Source of the DNA: Pseudanabaena sp. M53BS1SP1A06MG
Lineage (GTDB): Bacteria; Cyanobacteriota; Cyanobacteriia; Pseudanabaenales; Pseudanabaenaceae
Reading direction: 5' to 3'
DNA: 60,666 nt
Assembly: GCA_020404105.1 (NCBI GenBank)
Contig: JADBWH010000061.1
Span: forward strand, 1-60,666
Every line of letters begins with the position of its first letter. Position 1 is the first letter of the stretch. The notes below the pieces were generated by a model. The model saw nothing but the letters and a program-made list of their open reading frames with translations, did no database searches and was not told the DNA's origin. Below are positions 24,578 to 34,503 of the stretch, piece after piece. Position numbers and translations under genes: made by a program.

Positions 24578-25576
24578 CTAGATATGTCTTACCCAACCAT
24601 TGATTGTAAATCGACTGTCAGCGAAATATTCTGATGGGCAACTCACAGGTAGAACTTCGTGCATACAGTGACTAGGGAAAAAAATGATTGTATTGTTTTG
24701 GGGCTGAATCACCTTATGGGACTTGGCAGCCACTGAAAAGCCATTTTCAATCTTGCTGTCATAGATGACTAACTCACCACCCGTAAAGGCTTTTGGTTCA
24801 CGATAGTAATAGTAGACATAGGTGAGGGAGCGTGTCGCTGTATCAGGACTACCATTGTCATTATGGATTTTGTAATAATTGCCGTGATTATGAGCCGTCA
24901 TTTGTGATTCAATTTGCCCGATTGCAAAGTTACTCATCCCCAAATGCGTCAGGATCTGCGGCGTAATTTTCCAAACGAGATTAATCATTAACTCTGAGAA
25001 CTCAGGGAAGTAGGGCAGATAGAATGAGCGCCGATAGCTAGGGTCATTTGCTGAATTTGTAGTGGGGATAAATTCAGGTTGTTTATTAATGCTATAGCGC
25101 AATAATTCACTGAGTTGACTTGGCGATAAAAATTCATTAATTAGGGCATAGTGTGAGGGAATAATTTCTTCTGGTGAAACATCTAGTAATATCGATCCCC
25201 GATGATTTGCTGCTGATTGAGACTCGTTAACTGTAAAAATATTTGCTGCTTTTTGTGAATTATGGGATGCAGTATTCGGTAATAAATCTTGCCGATTTGT
25301 AATTAACCAGAAACCTTTCGCAAATTGCCGCTCTACTAAAATACATTCAAAATTGCGCCAAAAGAAACTATATTTCTGATCTTGAGAAGCAACTTCTAAC
25401 TTGAGTTTATCGATAAAGCTATTCTCAAGTTTGAGCAACATTGCTAACTCCTCGGTTGATACCCAAAATCCAGATTTAACAATATGTTGAATTTGCTCAA
25501 TCTGTTTGAATAGAAGTTCAATTCGTTGGTTATTCTCATCAGAAATGATTGGAGATTTTAAATGCTGATCTTGCAT
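24578..25576 (-). CDS. 2-oxoglutarate/Fe(II)-dependent oxygenase, prolyl-4-hydroxylase-like
   Basis: A 332-residue protein. The C-terminal about 190 residues are a 2OG oxygenase: the ligand pair is in YKIHNDNGSPD (HxD) and the distal His in PSHCMHEVLPV, with an Arg after it (SRFTING). The family hydroxylates proline or other residues. The N-terminal about 140 residues (WVSTEELAMLLKLE, FWRNFECILVERQFAKGFW) are not the catalytic domain and look like a small helical module. No substrate can be named. Confidence 0.85.
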   Translation of the reverse strand: MQDQHLKSPIISDENNQRIELLFKQIEQIQHIVKSGFWVSTEELAMLLKLENSFIDKLKLEVASQDQKYSFFWRNFECILVERQFAKGFWLITNRQDLLPNTASHNSQKAANIFTVNESQSAANHRGSILLDVSPEEIIPSHYALINEFLSPSQLSELLRYSINKQPEFIPTTNSANDPSYRRSFYLPYFPEFSELMINLVWKITPQILTHLGMSNFAIGQIESQMTAHNHGNYYKIHNDNGSPDTATRSLTYVYYYYREPKAFTGGELVIYDSKIENGFSVAAKSHKVIQPQNNTIIFFPSHCMHEVLPVSCPSEYFADSRFTINGWVRHI

Positions 25577-25621
25577 AATCTTTAACCATTAATTCGCATC
25601 ATGATATCTTAGAAATAATTA

Positions 25622-26632
25622 TTAGTTAAACCAACTGGGCATTAGCAAAACTGGTGGATCGTAATTACCCATTTGCATATTTTGTCCAGCTAATTTGGCA
25701 GTTAATTGATCGGTAATCGCGCCAGAGATTTTGCCATTCCCCACAACATCAAAAAAAGGTAAAGCAATACTCACCCCAGCCTGATTGAGCAACTGGTCTA
25801 ATAGTCTTTCAAAGGAAGCAGGAGATTTACGAATTGGTAGTTCCTTAGTTTCGGGTAAATTAAATTTCTTTCTTGCCAACGTTCTTAAATCAGCAACAGC
25901 TTCATCCAATGTGCCGATCACATCGACTAGTTTATTTTCCTTAGCTTGTCTACCAGTATAGATTCGTCCATCTGCTAGTTTTCGCACCACTTCCAAATCA
26001 AGTTTGCGCCCCTGAGCAACATCAGTTATAAATTCCTGATATGTATTTTGCAAAAGATCTTGCAGCAATTGACGCTCTGCATCAGATAAATCTCGAAATG
26101 AAGAAAAGATATCCTTGTAAGGACCAGTTTTGATTGTTTGAGATTGAATACCGACTTTATTAAGCAACTCCTTAGCATTGAATCCACTTAAAATCACGCC
26201 AATACTACCTGTTAGAGTTCCCGCATTTGCATAAATCTTCGTCGCCGAACTCGCTGTATAGTAGCCGCCACTAGTTGCTTGGTCGAGCATACTCACAACC
26301 ACAGGTTTTTTCTCGCTTAAGTCTTTGACTGCTGCATAAAGCTCTTTACTTGCACCAACAGTTCCCCCAGGACTATTAATCGATAGCAAAACACCTTTAA
26401 CGGAGTCTTCCTCGATGAGTTCTCGGAGGCGATCGCGTACAGCCATCGCTCCTGATGCCGAAGCTCTTGCCCCTGTAATTACTCCATCTATTGAAACAAG
26501 TTCAAGGCGATCGCGATCAAGCACCTTTTTAAAATTGATAGCTTCATCCATTTGGCGACGCTGAATCCCGAAAGTTGCTGAAACAAAGCAAACAACGACT
26601 AAAACAAGAGCAATGATGCGATTAAGTTGCAT
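25622..26632 (-). CDS. sppA: Signal peptide peptidase SppA
   Basis: A 336-residue short-form SppA anchored by one N-terminal helix (about 5-20). It degrades cleaved signal peptides in the membrane. The Ser-Lys dyad is Ser121 in ATSGGYYTAS and Lys173 in GPYKDIFSS; SPGGTVGASKE precedes it. The length fits the single-domain bacterial type. It is divergent from chlM, with a hairpin (26675-26713) between. Confidence 0.93.
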   Translation of the reverse strand: MQLNRIIALVLVVVCFVSATFGIQRRQMDEAINFKKVLDRDRLELVSIDGVITGARASASGAMAVRDRLRELIEEDSVKGVLLSINSPGGTVGASKELYAAVKDLSEKKPVVVSMLDQATSGGYYTASSATKIYANAGTLTGSIGVILSGFNAKELLNKVGIQSQTIKTGPYKDIFSSFRDLSDAERQLLQDLLQNTYQEFITDVAQGRKLDLEVVRKLADGRIYTGRQAKENKLVDVIGTLDEAVADLRTLARKKFNLPETKELPIRKSPASFERLLDQLLNQAGVSIALPFFDVVGNGKISGAITDQLTAKLAGQNMQMGNYDPPVLLMPSWFN

Positions 26633-26674
26633 AGCGAATTCTTCTGGTATCTGCTTTAGTTTAATATAAAACCC

Positions 26675-26713
26675 AGAACTGAAAGGCGGCGCATCGCGTC
26701 GCTTTTCAGTTCT
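26675..26713. other. Hairpin in the sppA-chlM divergent region
   Basis: AGAACTGAAAGGCG and CGCTTTTCAGTTCT pair with one G-T wobble around a GC-rich middle (GCGCATCGCGT). It lies between divergent starts, so it is not an ordinary terminator. Confidence 0.7.
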
Positions 26714-26751
26714 AAGTTAAAATCATTTTTCTGTAAACTTTCTTCATAATC

Positions 26752-27462
26752 ATGGCTAATCAAGCGCTCAATAAGACATCGGCTAAAAACTCTCGTAAAG
26801 ACAAAGACATAGTTCGAGATTATTTTAATTCCACTGGTTTCGATCGCTGGCGACGGATCTATGGTGAAGGTAGTGATGTTAACCGTGTCCAACGCGATAT
26901 TCGCACAGGGCATCAACAAACCGTCGATTATGTCTTAGGTTGGTTTAAGAATGATAAAAATGCAGTTGGACATTCAGTTTGTGACGCAGGTTGTGGCACT
27001 GGTAGCTTGAGCATTCCCCTCGCCAAAATGGGGGCAAAGGTCTATGCCAGTGATATTTCCGAAAAAATGGTAGGTGAAGGAAAAAGCCGCGCCACCAATC
27101 CTGCAAATCCTGTTTTTGAGGTTAAGGACTTAGCTGCATTGTCTGGAGAATATGACACTGTAATTTGTCTGGATGTGTTGATTCATTACCCCGATCAAGA
27201 TTCTGAAGCAATGATCGCCCATCTTGCTTCCCTTGCTAAATCCCGATTAATTCTTAGCTTTGCTCCTAAAAATCCCTACTATGTACTCATGAAAAAAGTC
27301 GGTGATCTGTTCCCAGGACCTAGCAAAGCCACTCGCGCATATTTGCATAAAGAATCCGATGTGCGACGAGTGCTTGAAGGCTTGGGCTTCACAATCAAGC
27401 GCAAAGAATTCACAGCAACCTCCTTTTACTTCTCACGCCTACTTGAAGCAGTCCGCCGCTAA
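26752..27462 (+). CDS. chlM: Magnesium protoporphyrin IX methyltransferase
   Basis: A 236-residue SAM-dependent methyltransferase that esterifies Mg-protoporphyrin IX, the step after Mg-chelatase in chlorophyll synthesis. The SAM motif is CDAGCGTGSLSIPLA (about 82-96); before it is VRDYFNSTGFDRWRRIYG, and the C-terminus has SFAPKNPYYVLMKKVG, all ChlM-like. It is followed by hemC 217 bp later, past a terminator-like hairpin, placing two tetrapyrrole genes together. Confidence 0.95.
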   Translation: MANQALNKTSAKNSRKDKDIVRDYFNSTGFDRWRRIYGEGSDVNRVQRDIRTGHQQTVDYVLGWFKNDKNAVGHSVCDAGCGTGSLSIPLAKMGAKVYASDISEKMVGEGKSRATNPANPVFEVKDLAALSGEYDTVICLDVLIHYPDQDSEAMIAHLASLAKSRLILSFAPKNPYYVLMKKVGDLFPGPSKATRAYLHKESDVRRVLEGLGFTIKRKEFTATSFYFSRLLEAVRR

Positions 27463-27475
27463 ACTTAATCGCACT

Positions 27476-27501
27476 AAATCGCTGTCCTAGGGCAGCGATT
27501 T
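27476..27501 (+). terminator. Terminator of chlM
   Basis: AAATCGCTG / CAGCGATTT with an 8-nt loop, 13 bp after the stop codon. Confidence 0.75.
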
Positions 27502-27679
27502 GATTTAGGTAAGAATTCTTTACATTTTGCAAGTAGGCGATCGCATCGAAACCGTATCAAAACCTGTTTGAATAGAAAATGGTGCTTTTAACGCGATTTT
27601 TACAATCTTTTTATATCTTAAAAATCTCACCTTACCCTAATTATCCACAAAACTTTTTTAATTATTCACCCTTTGTCCT

Positions 27680-28630
27680 ATGGTTGCATCCTCAACAGTT
27701 CGCATTAGTTCTCGCAAAAGTCAGCTAGCACTGGTACAAACGCACTGGGTACAAGCGGAACTAAGCAAAGCACACCCCGATCGCCAGTTTGAAGTCGTCA
27801 CCATGAGTACACAGGGCGATAAGATTCTTGACGTAGCTCTCGCTAAAATTGGTGATAAAGGCTTATTTACCAAAGAATTAGAAGTATCGATGCTGACCAG
27901 AGAGTCAGATCTAGCTGTACATAGCCTCAAAGATTTACCAACTAAGTTACCAGAAGGTTTAATCCTTGGTGCAGTAACCGAGCGTGAAGATCCCGCCGAT
28001 GCCCTGGTTGTTCATGAAAAACTAAAGGACAAAAATCTAGCAACTTTGCCTGCGGGTACGGTTGTCGGCACATCCTCCTTACGTCGTCTCGCACAGTTAC
28101 GCCATTACTATCCACATCTCACTTTTAAGGATGTACGCGGCAACTTGAATACCCGTCTCCAGAAGCTTGATTCGGGCGAATATGATGCTTTGATTTTGGC
28201 TGCCGCAGGTTTACGTCGTCTAGGCATGGGTGATCGCGTACATGAGGTCATTGATGCTGAAATTTCCCTCCATGCCGTCGGACAGGGAGCATTAGGCATC
28301 GAGTGCCGTGCCGAAGATCCCGATATTTTGGCTTTGTTTAACCCGATCATCCACTATCCCACCACTCAACGTTGCCTTGCTGAGCGCTCTTTCCTGCGTG
28401 AACTCGAAGGTGGGTGCCAAGTTCCTATCGGTGTGCATACTGCGATTAATGGCGATAAGTTAACGCTAAAGGGAATTGTAGCAAGCCTCGATGGTAAAAC
28501 TTTAGTCAAGGGTGAAGTAACAGGAGATCTCACTAATCCCGAAGCGATCGGTGCAGAATTAGCCGATGATCTCAAAGTTAAAGGTGCTCAAGATATCCTC
28601 AACAAAATCTTTGCCGAAGTTAGAGCTTAG
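27680..28630 (+). CDS. hemC: Porphobilinogen deaminase (hydroxymethylbilane synthase)
   Basis: A 316-residue enzyme joining four porphobilinogens into hydroxymethylbilane. The start [18 protein letters not shown], the substrate region [13 protein letters not shown] and [11 protein letters not shown], and Cys246 in EGGCQVPIG, which carries the dipyrromethane cofactor, are all present. The length is normal. It precedes a convergent ribosomal protein block and is closed by two stacked hairpins. Confidence 0.97.
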   Translation: MVASSTVRISSRKSQLALVQTHWVQAELSKAHPDRQFEVVTMSTQGDKILDVALAKIGDKGLFTKELEVSMLTRESDLAVHSLKDLPTKLPEGLILGAVTEREDPADALVVHEKLKDKNLATLPAGTVVGTSSLRRLAQLRHYYPHLTFKDVRGNLNTRLQKLDSGEYDALILAAAGLRRLGMGDRVHEVIDAEISLHAVGQGALGIECRAEDPDILALFNPIIHYPTTQRCLAERSFLRELEGGCQVPIGVHTAINGDKLTLKGIVASLDGKTLVKGEVTGDLTNPEAIGAELADDLKVKGAQDILNKIFAEVRA

Positions 28631-28639
28631 AAAGCAAAA

Positions 28640-28664
28640 AGAGTCAGTGCAAAACACTGACTCT
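28640..28664 (+). terminator. Terminator of hemC
   Basis: AGAGTCAGTG / CACTGACTCT around CAAAA, 10 bp past the stop. Confidence 0.85.
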
Positions 28665-28675
28665 GCTGGTTACAA

Positions 28676-28706
28676 AAAAGAGATGGTACTTTGTACCGTC
28701 TCTTTT
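28676..28706 (-). terminator. Terminator of the ribosomal protein block
   Basis: AAAAGAGATGGTAC / GTACCGTCTCTTTT around TTT, just downstream of rpsI; T-rich on the minus strand. Confidence 0.9.
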
Positions 28707-28709
28707 GTA

Positions 28710-29123
28710 TTAACGTTTCGAGTATTGAGGAGCCTTACGAGCTTTCTTGAGACCGTATTTCTTACGTTCCTTGGAACGAGGATCACGGGTGAGATAGCCT
28801 TCTACTTTGAGGGGCTTACGATTTTCGGGAGCAAACTCTACCAAAGCGCGCGCTACACCTAACCGAATTGCGTCAGCTTGACCTGTGACACCGCCGCCAT
28901 GAGCATTAACGAGTACATCGTACTCATTTTCTAAGCCCAAGGTTTCCAAAGGAGCTTTCACGCCCGAAATGTAGCTAGGATTGAACTGCAAATACAAATC
29001 GCCAGGTTTACCATTGATTACGATTTTGCCTTCTCCAGGGACTAAGCGCACACGGGCGATCGCAGTTTTACGGCGACCAGTACCCCAATACACAGCACGA
29101 TTAGAACGTTCAGTATCTGACAT
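28710..29123 (-). CDS. rpsI: 30S ribosomal protein S9
   Basis: A 137-residue protein with the conserved N-terminal [14 protein letters not shown] and the C-terminal tail [17 protein letters not shown] that reaches the P-site tRNA. GGAG lies before the start. It is the last gene of the block and follows rplM by 12 bp, the usual L13-S9 pair. Confidence 0.98.
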   Translation of the reverse strand: MSDTERSNRAVYWGTGRRKTAIARVRLVPGEGKIVINGKPGDLYLQFNPSYISGVKAPLETLGLENEYDVLVNAHGGGVTGQADAIRLGVARALVEFAPENRKPLKVEGYLTRDPRSKERKKYGLKKARKAPQYSKR

Positions 29124-29135
29124 CGGTTATTTCTC

Positions 29136-29603
29136 CTACTTCTGCGATGGAATGGTATTGATGACCAAGGTTTCAGGCTGTTGAGCCTCATGGGGATGGC
29201 TTGCACCCGTATAAACCTTGAGCTTGGTGAAAAGCTGACGACCAAGGGTATTCTTGGGCAACATACCCTTAACAGCATGTTCAAGTACACGCTCAGGTAC
29301 GCGAGCAATTACCTTATCAAAGGTTTCGGTCTTCATCCCACCAGGGCGACCAGAATGTCTTCTGTATAGCTTTTGGGTTGCTTTCTTACCAGTTACGGCA
29401 ATTTTTTCAGCATTAACCACAACGACAAAATCGCCAGTATCTAAGTGAGGGGTATAGGTTGGTTTATTCTTACCGCGCAAGATTACCGCGATCGCGCTAG
29501 CAAGCCGACCGAGTCGTTGACCTTCCGCATCGATAACATACCACTTACGATCTGGATCTTTAGGTAGGTAGCTTTTATTAGGAGTGAGTGTAGTTGTAGT
29601 CAT
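29136..29603 (-). CDS. rplM: 50S ribosomal protein L13
   Basis: A 155-residue protein. [16 protein letters not shown], then [17 protein letters not shown] and [10 protein letters not shown] are typical of L13. Co-transcribed with rpsI. Confidence 0.98.
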   Translation of the reverse strand: MTTTTLTPNKSYLPKDPDRKWYVIDAEGQRLGRLASAIAVILRGKNKPTYTPHLDTGDFVVVVNAEKIAVTGKKATQKLYRRHSGRPGGMKTETFDKVIARVPERVLEHAVKGMLPKNTLGRQLFTKLKVYTGASHPHEAQQPETLVINTIPSQK

Positions 29604-29670
29604 TAGTTTCTCTACAAGCGAAATTTATCTATCAAAATTTATTTATCTTGGGAAACTTGAGCTTTGAACT

Positions 29671-30522
29671 TCAAATCAAGCTGATAGCCTGATTATTTGT
29701 TAAACCCAAAGTTTGCTTGCGCGATGCGAACTCAGTAAATGGGTTATCAGCATAGCCGATTGCCAATAAGCAGAGCCCTTGCGGTGGTGCTGCATATTTA
29801 ACTTCAATACGGCGTTTTTCCTGCCATCTACTAGTAAAGTCCTCGACACTGAGACGTGATCGCCCCACATCGATGAGCTGCCCTACTAACAAACGAATCA
29901 TGCCATAAAGAAATCCACTTGCCTGAACTTCCACATGGACAAAATCACCATCTCGCCAACATTGAGCTTCTTGAACTTCAAGACAACTATGGGGACGACT
30001 GGAACCTGCCCTTTGGAAAGCTGCCATATCATGCTCACCTAGCATGTGTAGCAAGGCTTGGCGCATGAGCTTTTCGTCAAGGTAATCATGGTAGTAGTGC
30101 CAGCTAAACTGTTTCACAAATAAGTTCGGGATGGAAGCTGTGTAAATCGTGTACCGATAACGCCGCCATGTTGCCGAAAATCTTGCGTGCCAATCGCTTG
30201 CTACTTCCGTCGAGCCACAGATCAAGATATCTTCGGGAAGGTAATTATTTAATACCTTAGCCCATTTCTGAGGTGGAATCACACTCGAAGTATCGAAATG
30301 CGCTACCTGAGACGCAGCATGAACACCTGTGTCAGTTCTACCTGCACTATGGATAACGGTTGTCTTACCGCAAATCTGGGCGATCGCTTCTTCAATCGTT
30401 TGCTGCACTGAAGGATGACTTGGCTGTCTTTGCCATCCGTAATAATGTGTACCTAGATATTGAATAGCTAGAGCCACACGACGGACATGCTCAGAATCAG
30501 CAGACGAAATCACTTCTAGCAT
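29671..30522 (-). CDS. truA: tRNA pseudouridine(38-40) synthase TruA
   Basis: A 283-residue enzyme modifying positions 38-40 of tRNA anticodon arms. The catalytic Asp is in SAGRTDTGVHA (near residue 63); YYGWQRQPSHPSVQQTIEEA precedes it. It is embedded between rplQ and rplM, the standard cyanobacterial order. Confidence 0.96.
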   Translation of the reverse strand: MLEVISSADSEHVRRVALAIQYLGTHYYGWQRQPSHPSVQQTIEEAIAQICGKTTVIHSAGRTDTGVHAASQVAHFDTSSVIPPQKWAKVLNNYLPEDILICGSTEVASDWHARFSATWRRYRYTIYTASIPNLFVKQFSWHYYHDYLDEKLMRQALLHMLGEHDMAAFQRAGSSRPHSCLEVQEAQCWRDGDFVHVEVQASGFLYGMIRLLVGQLIDVGRSRLSVEDFTSRWQEKRRIEVKYAAPPQGLCLLAIGYADNPFTEFASRKQTLGLTNNQAISLI

Positions 30523-30539
30523 CTCAGGATTTGAACTGC

Positions 30540-30974
30540 TTATACCAGTTGCAAGATCGCGATCTCGGAGTTGTCGCCACGACGACTGACGGTGCGAACG
30601 ATACGGGTATAGCCACCATTACGATCAGCATAACGTTCTTTTGCTTGGCTAAACAGTAAGTCCACTAAGCTAGTCACGCGATCTTCTTCAGGTAATTGTT
30701 CTTGCTTGGTCTTAGTTTGAACGCGATCGCTCACGGGTTCGCCATCTTTGACCGAAAGATCATATAGGTAGGCGATCGCTTGGCGACGAGCGTGTAAAGA
30801 ACCATTTTTTGCAAGGGTAATGATGTGATCGGCAGTGGTGCGAACAGCATTAGCTCTTGCTCTGGTGGTCTTAATTTCACCTCTGAGAATTAACTGAGTC
30901 GTCAAAGCACGAAGAAGTGCTTTACGCTGATCAGCAGCCTTATTAAGCTGAGGGGTCTTATTACGATGACGCAT
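30540..30974 (-). CDS. rplQ: 50S ribosomal protein L17 with an internal insertion
   Basis: A 144-residue protein. The start ([20 protein letters not shown]) and end ([19 protein letters not shown]) are standard L17. Cyanobacterial L17 is normally about 116 residues. The extra about 28 residues lie between AIAYLYD and [17 protein letters not shown] and are charged ([20 protein letters not shown]). The reading frame is uninterrupted, so this looks like a genuine insertion in the loop before the last helix. Confidence 0.95.
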   Translation of the reverse strand: MRHRNKTPQLNKAADQRKALLRALTTQLILRGEIKTTRARANAVRTTADHIITLAKNGSLHARRQAIAYLYDLSVKDGEPVSDRVQTKTKQEQLPEEDRVTSLVDLLFSQAKERYADRNGGYTRIVRTVSRRGDNSEIAILQLV

Positions 30975-31058
30975 AGGTATTTACCAGGTGGGAGGTTAAG
31001 TGCAATATTGGGAAATTTAAAATACTGCCATTTTTATAGAAATTTTATATAAATATTC

Positions 31059-32012
31059 TTATAAAACTTTTGAAGACTTAGATTCAGTCAAGGTCAAGCC
31101 CAGATGCTGTTTGAGGGCATCCATAACTTCCTCAGCCGACTTCTGCCCAAAGTTTTTGATCTCTAGAAGATCATCTTGAGTGTACTCCAACAAATCTGCC
31201 ACAGTATTGATCTGTGCACGTTTGAGACAGTTGTAGGCTCTGACCGACAGTTGCAATTCCTCAATGTGAATTTGCTTTGTCTCATCCTGCTCATCACGCT
31301 CTTGAGGTAATGAAGGTGCAAGGGTGATTTCCTGCAAGGGAGAGAATAAACTCACCAATACACTAGCGGCTTGGCTAAGAGCCTCTTGAGGGGTAATGCT
31401 GCCATTAGTCCAAATATCAATTTGCAGACTCTCTTTATTGATCGCATCACCGATCCGAGCGTCCTTAATCTCATACTTGACCTTACGTACAGGCATAAAC
31501 ACAGCATCAATTTTGAGCGTGTCGATAGGAGAACTATGGTCTTCTTTAGATCGGTCTACAGAACGATAACCTTTGCCCCGTTCAATCGTTAGTTCCATTT
31601 CCAATGTTGCACCCTCACTGAGAGTAGCAATGTATTGGTTCGGATTAACGATTTCAATATCTGATGGCAAAGAATGAAAACTAGTGGCAGTGACTAGCTT
31701 TGGACCACGCTCTACCAAACGAATGATCTGTGGTGCTGAGCTATAAGACTTCAACACTAGTTCCTTCAGGTTGAGCATCAAATCCAAAACGTCTTCCCGC
31801 ACGCCTGGAATCGTCGCAAACTCATGGTTGACACCAGCAATGCGAACAGCTGTGACGGCTGCCCCCTCAAGATTGGAGAGCAATACCCGTCTGAGCGCAT
31901 TTCCAATGGTAATGCCTTGCCCCCGCTCTAGTGGTTCCAGTACAAATTGACTGTACTGACTATTATCTTTTTCTGTGTGGGATGCAACGCACTCAACCTG
32001 AAACTGTGCCAT
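31059..32012 (-). CDS. rpoA: RNA polymerase alpha subunit
   Basis: A 317-residue protein. The N-terminal assembly domain has LEPLERGQGITIGNALRRVL (about 27-46). The C-terminal domain (about 245-310, ELQLSVRAYNCLKRAQI, LLEIKNFGQKSAEEV) binds promoter UP elements and activators. It sits between rpsK and rplQ as in most bacteria. Confidence 0.98.
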   Translation of the reverse strand: MAQFQVECVASHTEKDNSQYSQFVLEPLERGQGITIGNALRRVLLSNLEGAAVTAVRIAGVNHEFATIPGVREDVLDLMLNLKELVLKSYSSAPQIIRLVERGPKLVTATSFHSLPSDIEIVNPNQYIATLSEGATLEMELTIERGKGYRSVDRSKEDHSSPIDTLKIDAVFMPVRKVKYEIKDARIGDAINKESLQIDIWTNGSITPQEALSQAASVLVSLFSPLQEITLAPSLPQERDEQDETKQIHIEELQLSVRAYNCLKRAQINTVADLLEYTQDDLLEIKNFGQKSAEEVMDALKQHLGLTLTESKSSKVL

Positions 32013-32147
32013 ATTTGTACCGACTTAGTCTGCAAGAGTAAACGAAAATCAAAGGAGAAATTGGAGAGTTAGGAAATTATTAATTACGAAGTACGAATTT
32101 ATTACGGATTTTTATTTTTAGTATCGTAATTTTTAATTCGTAATTGA

Positions 32148-32543
32148 CTACACACGTCTTCGCTTGGGAGGACGACAACCATTGTGGGGAATAGGAGTAA
32201 TATCGCGGATCAAGGTGATTTCTAAACCAGCAGCCTGTAAAGCTCGAACAGCGGTTTCACGACCAGATCCAGGACCTGTTACCATCACTTCAACTTGGCG
32301 CATCCCTTGCTCGATCGCTCTTCTAGCGGCTGCTTCCGCAGCAGTTTGCGCTGCAAAAGGAGTGCCTTTCTTCGCGCCCTTAAAGCCGCTCGCACCAGCC
32401 GAAGACCAAGAGATTACGTCACCTACGGTGTCGGCGATGGTGACGATTGTGTTGTTAAAAGTAGACTGGATATAAGCAACTCCATTAGGGACATTACGCT
32501 TATTCTTGCGTGCACCAGTTCTACGTGTTGTTTGACGAGCCAT
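32148..32543 (-). CDS. rpsK: 30S ribosomal protein S11
   Basis: A 131-residue protein; [16 protein letters not shown] and the C-terminal [19 protein letters not shown] are diagnostic. It lies 17 bp after rpsM. Confidence 0.98.
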   Translation of the reverse strand: MARQTTRRTGARKNKRNVPNGVAYIQSTFNNTIVTIADTVGDVISWSSAGASGFKGAKKGTPFAAQTAAEAAARRAIEQGMRQVEVMVTGPGSGRETAVRALQAAGLEITLIRDITPIPHNGCRPPKRRRV

Positions 32544-32560
32544 TTCGTATTAATCCTTAA

Positions 32561-32944
32561 TTACTTCTTACCAGGAGCCTTCTTCTTACCTGCAACAGTG
32601 CGACGACCGCCACGACGGGTACGCGCATTGGTGCGAGTACGTTGTCCACGCACAGGAAGCCCCATACGATGTCTACGACCTCTGTAGCAACCGATGTCTA
32701 CTAGGCGTTTGATACTTAAACCTTCAAGACGACGCAGATCGCCCTCTACTTGAAAGTTTGATTCTACCTCTTGGCGTAAAGTCGTTACTTCGGGATCAGT
32801 AAGATCTTTAACCCTTGTATCTGGGTTTATTTTGGTAGCTGCTAAGATTTTTTTGGCGCTAGTTAGACCAATTCCGTATATGTACGTTAGTCCTATTTCG
32901 ATGCGCTTGTCACGAGGAAGGTCAACTCCTGCAATGCGAGCCAC
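32561..32944 (-). CDS. rpsM: 30S ribosomal protein S13
   Basis: A 127-residue protein; [20 protein letters not shown] at the start and the basic [18 protein letters not shown] tail. It is the first gene of the block. The usual upstream neighbour rpmJ (L36) is not found in the 500 bp before it. Confidence 0.98.
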   Translation of the reverse strand: MARIAGVDLPRDKRIEIGLTYIYGIGLTSAKKILAATKINPDTRVKDLTDPEVTTLRQEVESNFQVEGDLRRLEGLSIKRLVDIGCYRGRRHRMGLPVRGQRTRTNARTRRGGRRTVAGKKKAPGKK

Positions 32945-33452
32945 TATAAGTCTCCCAATTTGTTGTCAGTTTTCAATGTCATGTTACGGTTGCCCCAAAT
33001 TTGAGGCTTGATTAAGTTGTGGTTGCCCTAAAAAATAGTTTTTAGATAAATTTCGAGTCAACCTTTGGGGCAAATATCTGTTCAACTCAATCTTCGTGAG
33101 AGCGTGCGTTTTATGCAGTGGGTTAGCTACAATCAGCAAGAGCAAATTACGAAGACAGTATATTTTACAGCGAACTCTATAATATATTGACAATGGCAAC
33201 TTCTGTCAATATTTTTGCAATTTAGCTTTTCAGAATTAACTAATCGATAATTCTTAAGTTTGCGCTAAAACCTAGTTACAGCACTTTATGTTTACTTAAA
33301 ATCCAGAAATAATTTTGAGAGTGGCGCATTACGCCACTCTCAAAATTATTTCTGGACTATATCAACGCCTCAATTGGCTGTACCGCTGTAAAAAGTAAAA
33401 AAGCCCAAAGGTAATTACTAATGATAAGAATTAGTTATACTTATGATATTGC
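32945..33452. other. Intergenic region before the ribosomal block
   Basis: About 508 bp. No rpmJ, infA or adk is seen on either strand. It holds the promoter side of rpsM and a 25-bp-stem hairpin at 33302-33356. GGTTGCCC occurs twice near 32990-33030. Short ORFs here lack support. Confidence 0.6.
33302..33356. terminator. Perfect 25-bp-stem hairpin, probable terminator
   Basis: The arms 33302-33326 and 33332-33356 are exactly complementary around CATTA, with AATAATTTT runs inside. It lies about 100 bp past the stop of the NYN gene, further than usual for this window, so another role is possible. Confidence 0.7.
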
Positions 33453-34145
33453 TTAATTATCGTGATCACTATCAAGAGAAGCAATACCAGAAATTGGACG
33501 ATATGTATAACTTGCAATAGCTGGTGTGGGACTAGAGGATTGAGGGCGTGATATCTTCATAATATCTTCTTTAATGGCTTCGAGATCGACATAGCGATCA
33601 GCAACATTAATTAGATGATCACTGGTCATTGAGCGCAGGCTCACTACTTCAACGCGCACACCTCGATAGCTTGCGGCATCAACTGCATACGCGAGATCCC
33701 CATCACCGCTAACGAGTACGGCTGTATCATAGGAGCTTATAAGTGCCATCATATCTACTGCTATTTCCACGTCGAGGTTTGCTTTTTTAGAGCCATCAGG
33801 CAGTTGAACCAGTTCCTTAGAAATTACTCGATAGCCATTGCGCCGCATCCACAGTAAGAAACCTTGTTGTTTTTCATTGGTGCGATCAACTCCTGTATAG
33901 AAAAAGGCTCTGAGTAAACGCGATCCATCTGTAAGGCACAAAAGTAATTTTGTATAGTCAATTTCGATCCCAAGTTGGAGCGCTGCATAAAAAAGGTTAG
34001 AGCCATCTATAAAGATAGCAACGCGTCCTCGGTTTTCTAAAATTTGGTCTGGCTTAAATCCAGAATCTTGCTCGAAAGGTAACATATTTTTGCCTATAGA
34101 ACGTTTGTTATCTAGTGCTGTGGGATGAAGCTTTGGTATTAGCAT
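33453..34145 (-). CDS. NYN-domain (LabA/DUF88) protein, putative RNase
   Basis: A 230-residue PIN-like protein. The acidic site is built from FIDGSNLFYAALQ (about 44-56), KANLDVEIAVDMM (about 120) and LVSGDGDLAYAVDAA (about 142), with four Asp in the expected places. LabA-family proteins affect circadian gene expression in cyanobacteria; whether this is labA or another paralogue is not resolved. A downstream start at ATG 34085 is also possible. Confidence 0.85.
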   Translation of the reverse strand: MLIPKLHPTALDNKRSIGKNMLPFEQDSGFKPDQILENRGRVAIFIDGSNLFYAALQLGIEIDYTKLLLCLTDGSRLLRAFFYTGVDRTNEKQQGFLLWMRRNGYRVISKELVQLPDGSKKANLDVEIAVDMMALISSYDTAVLVSGDGDLAYAVDAASYRGVRVEVVSLRSMTSDHLINVADRYVDLEAIKEDIMKISRPQSSSPTPAIASYTYRPISGIASLDSDHDN

Positions 34146-34503
34146 GGATACTTAAAACCGTCCTAAGTGTTTACCTAATTCAGAAGAACTTCTTAAAACT
34201 TTTTTATAAACTAACGCGTAGTCGATTAGATGGAGACTAGCGACGGACGTTCAAAGTAACTTTTAACAAGACAAATAGCCTTATCCCAGGACTGTCAAAA
34301 AATAAATTTTAAAAAAATTAAATCTAAATCAATTGTGAAAATATTAAAATTTTTATAATAAAAACTACATCAATAAATAAATTATTTTTATAGCTTAATA
34401 TAGATTATACACTATAAGTAAATATACTCCTTTGAGCATATTTTTGAAAAATTAATGTTGAATTCAAGTGACAAAAAAATAATACTCTAGTATTAAAAAT
34501 TGT
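34146..34503. other. AT-rich intergenic region between the NYN gene and metG
   Basis: About 360 bp, strongly AT-rich (runs such as AAAATTTTTATAATAAAAAC). No gene, repeat or RNA motif is recognised. The NYN gene promoter must lie here. Confidence 0.5.

Noticed and set aside
32984-33199. Minus-strand 71-residue ORF upstream of rpsM
   Set aside because: No similarity to L36 or any family I know; no ribosome binding site.
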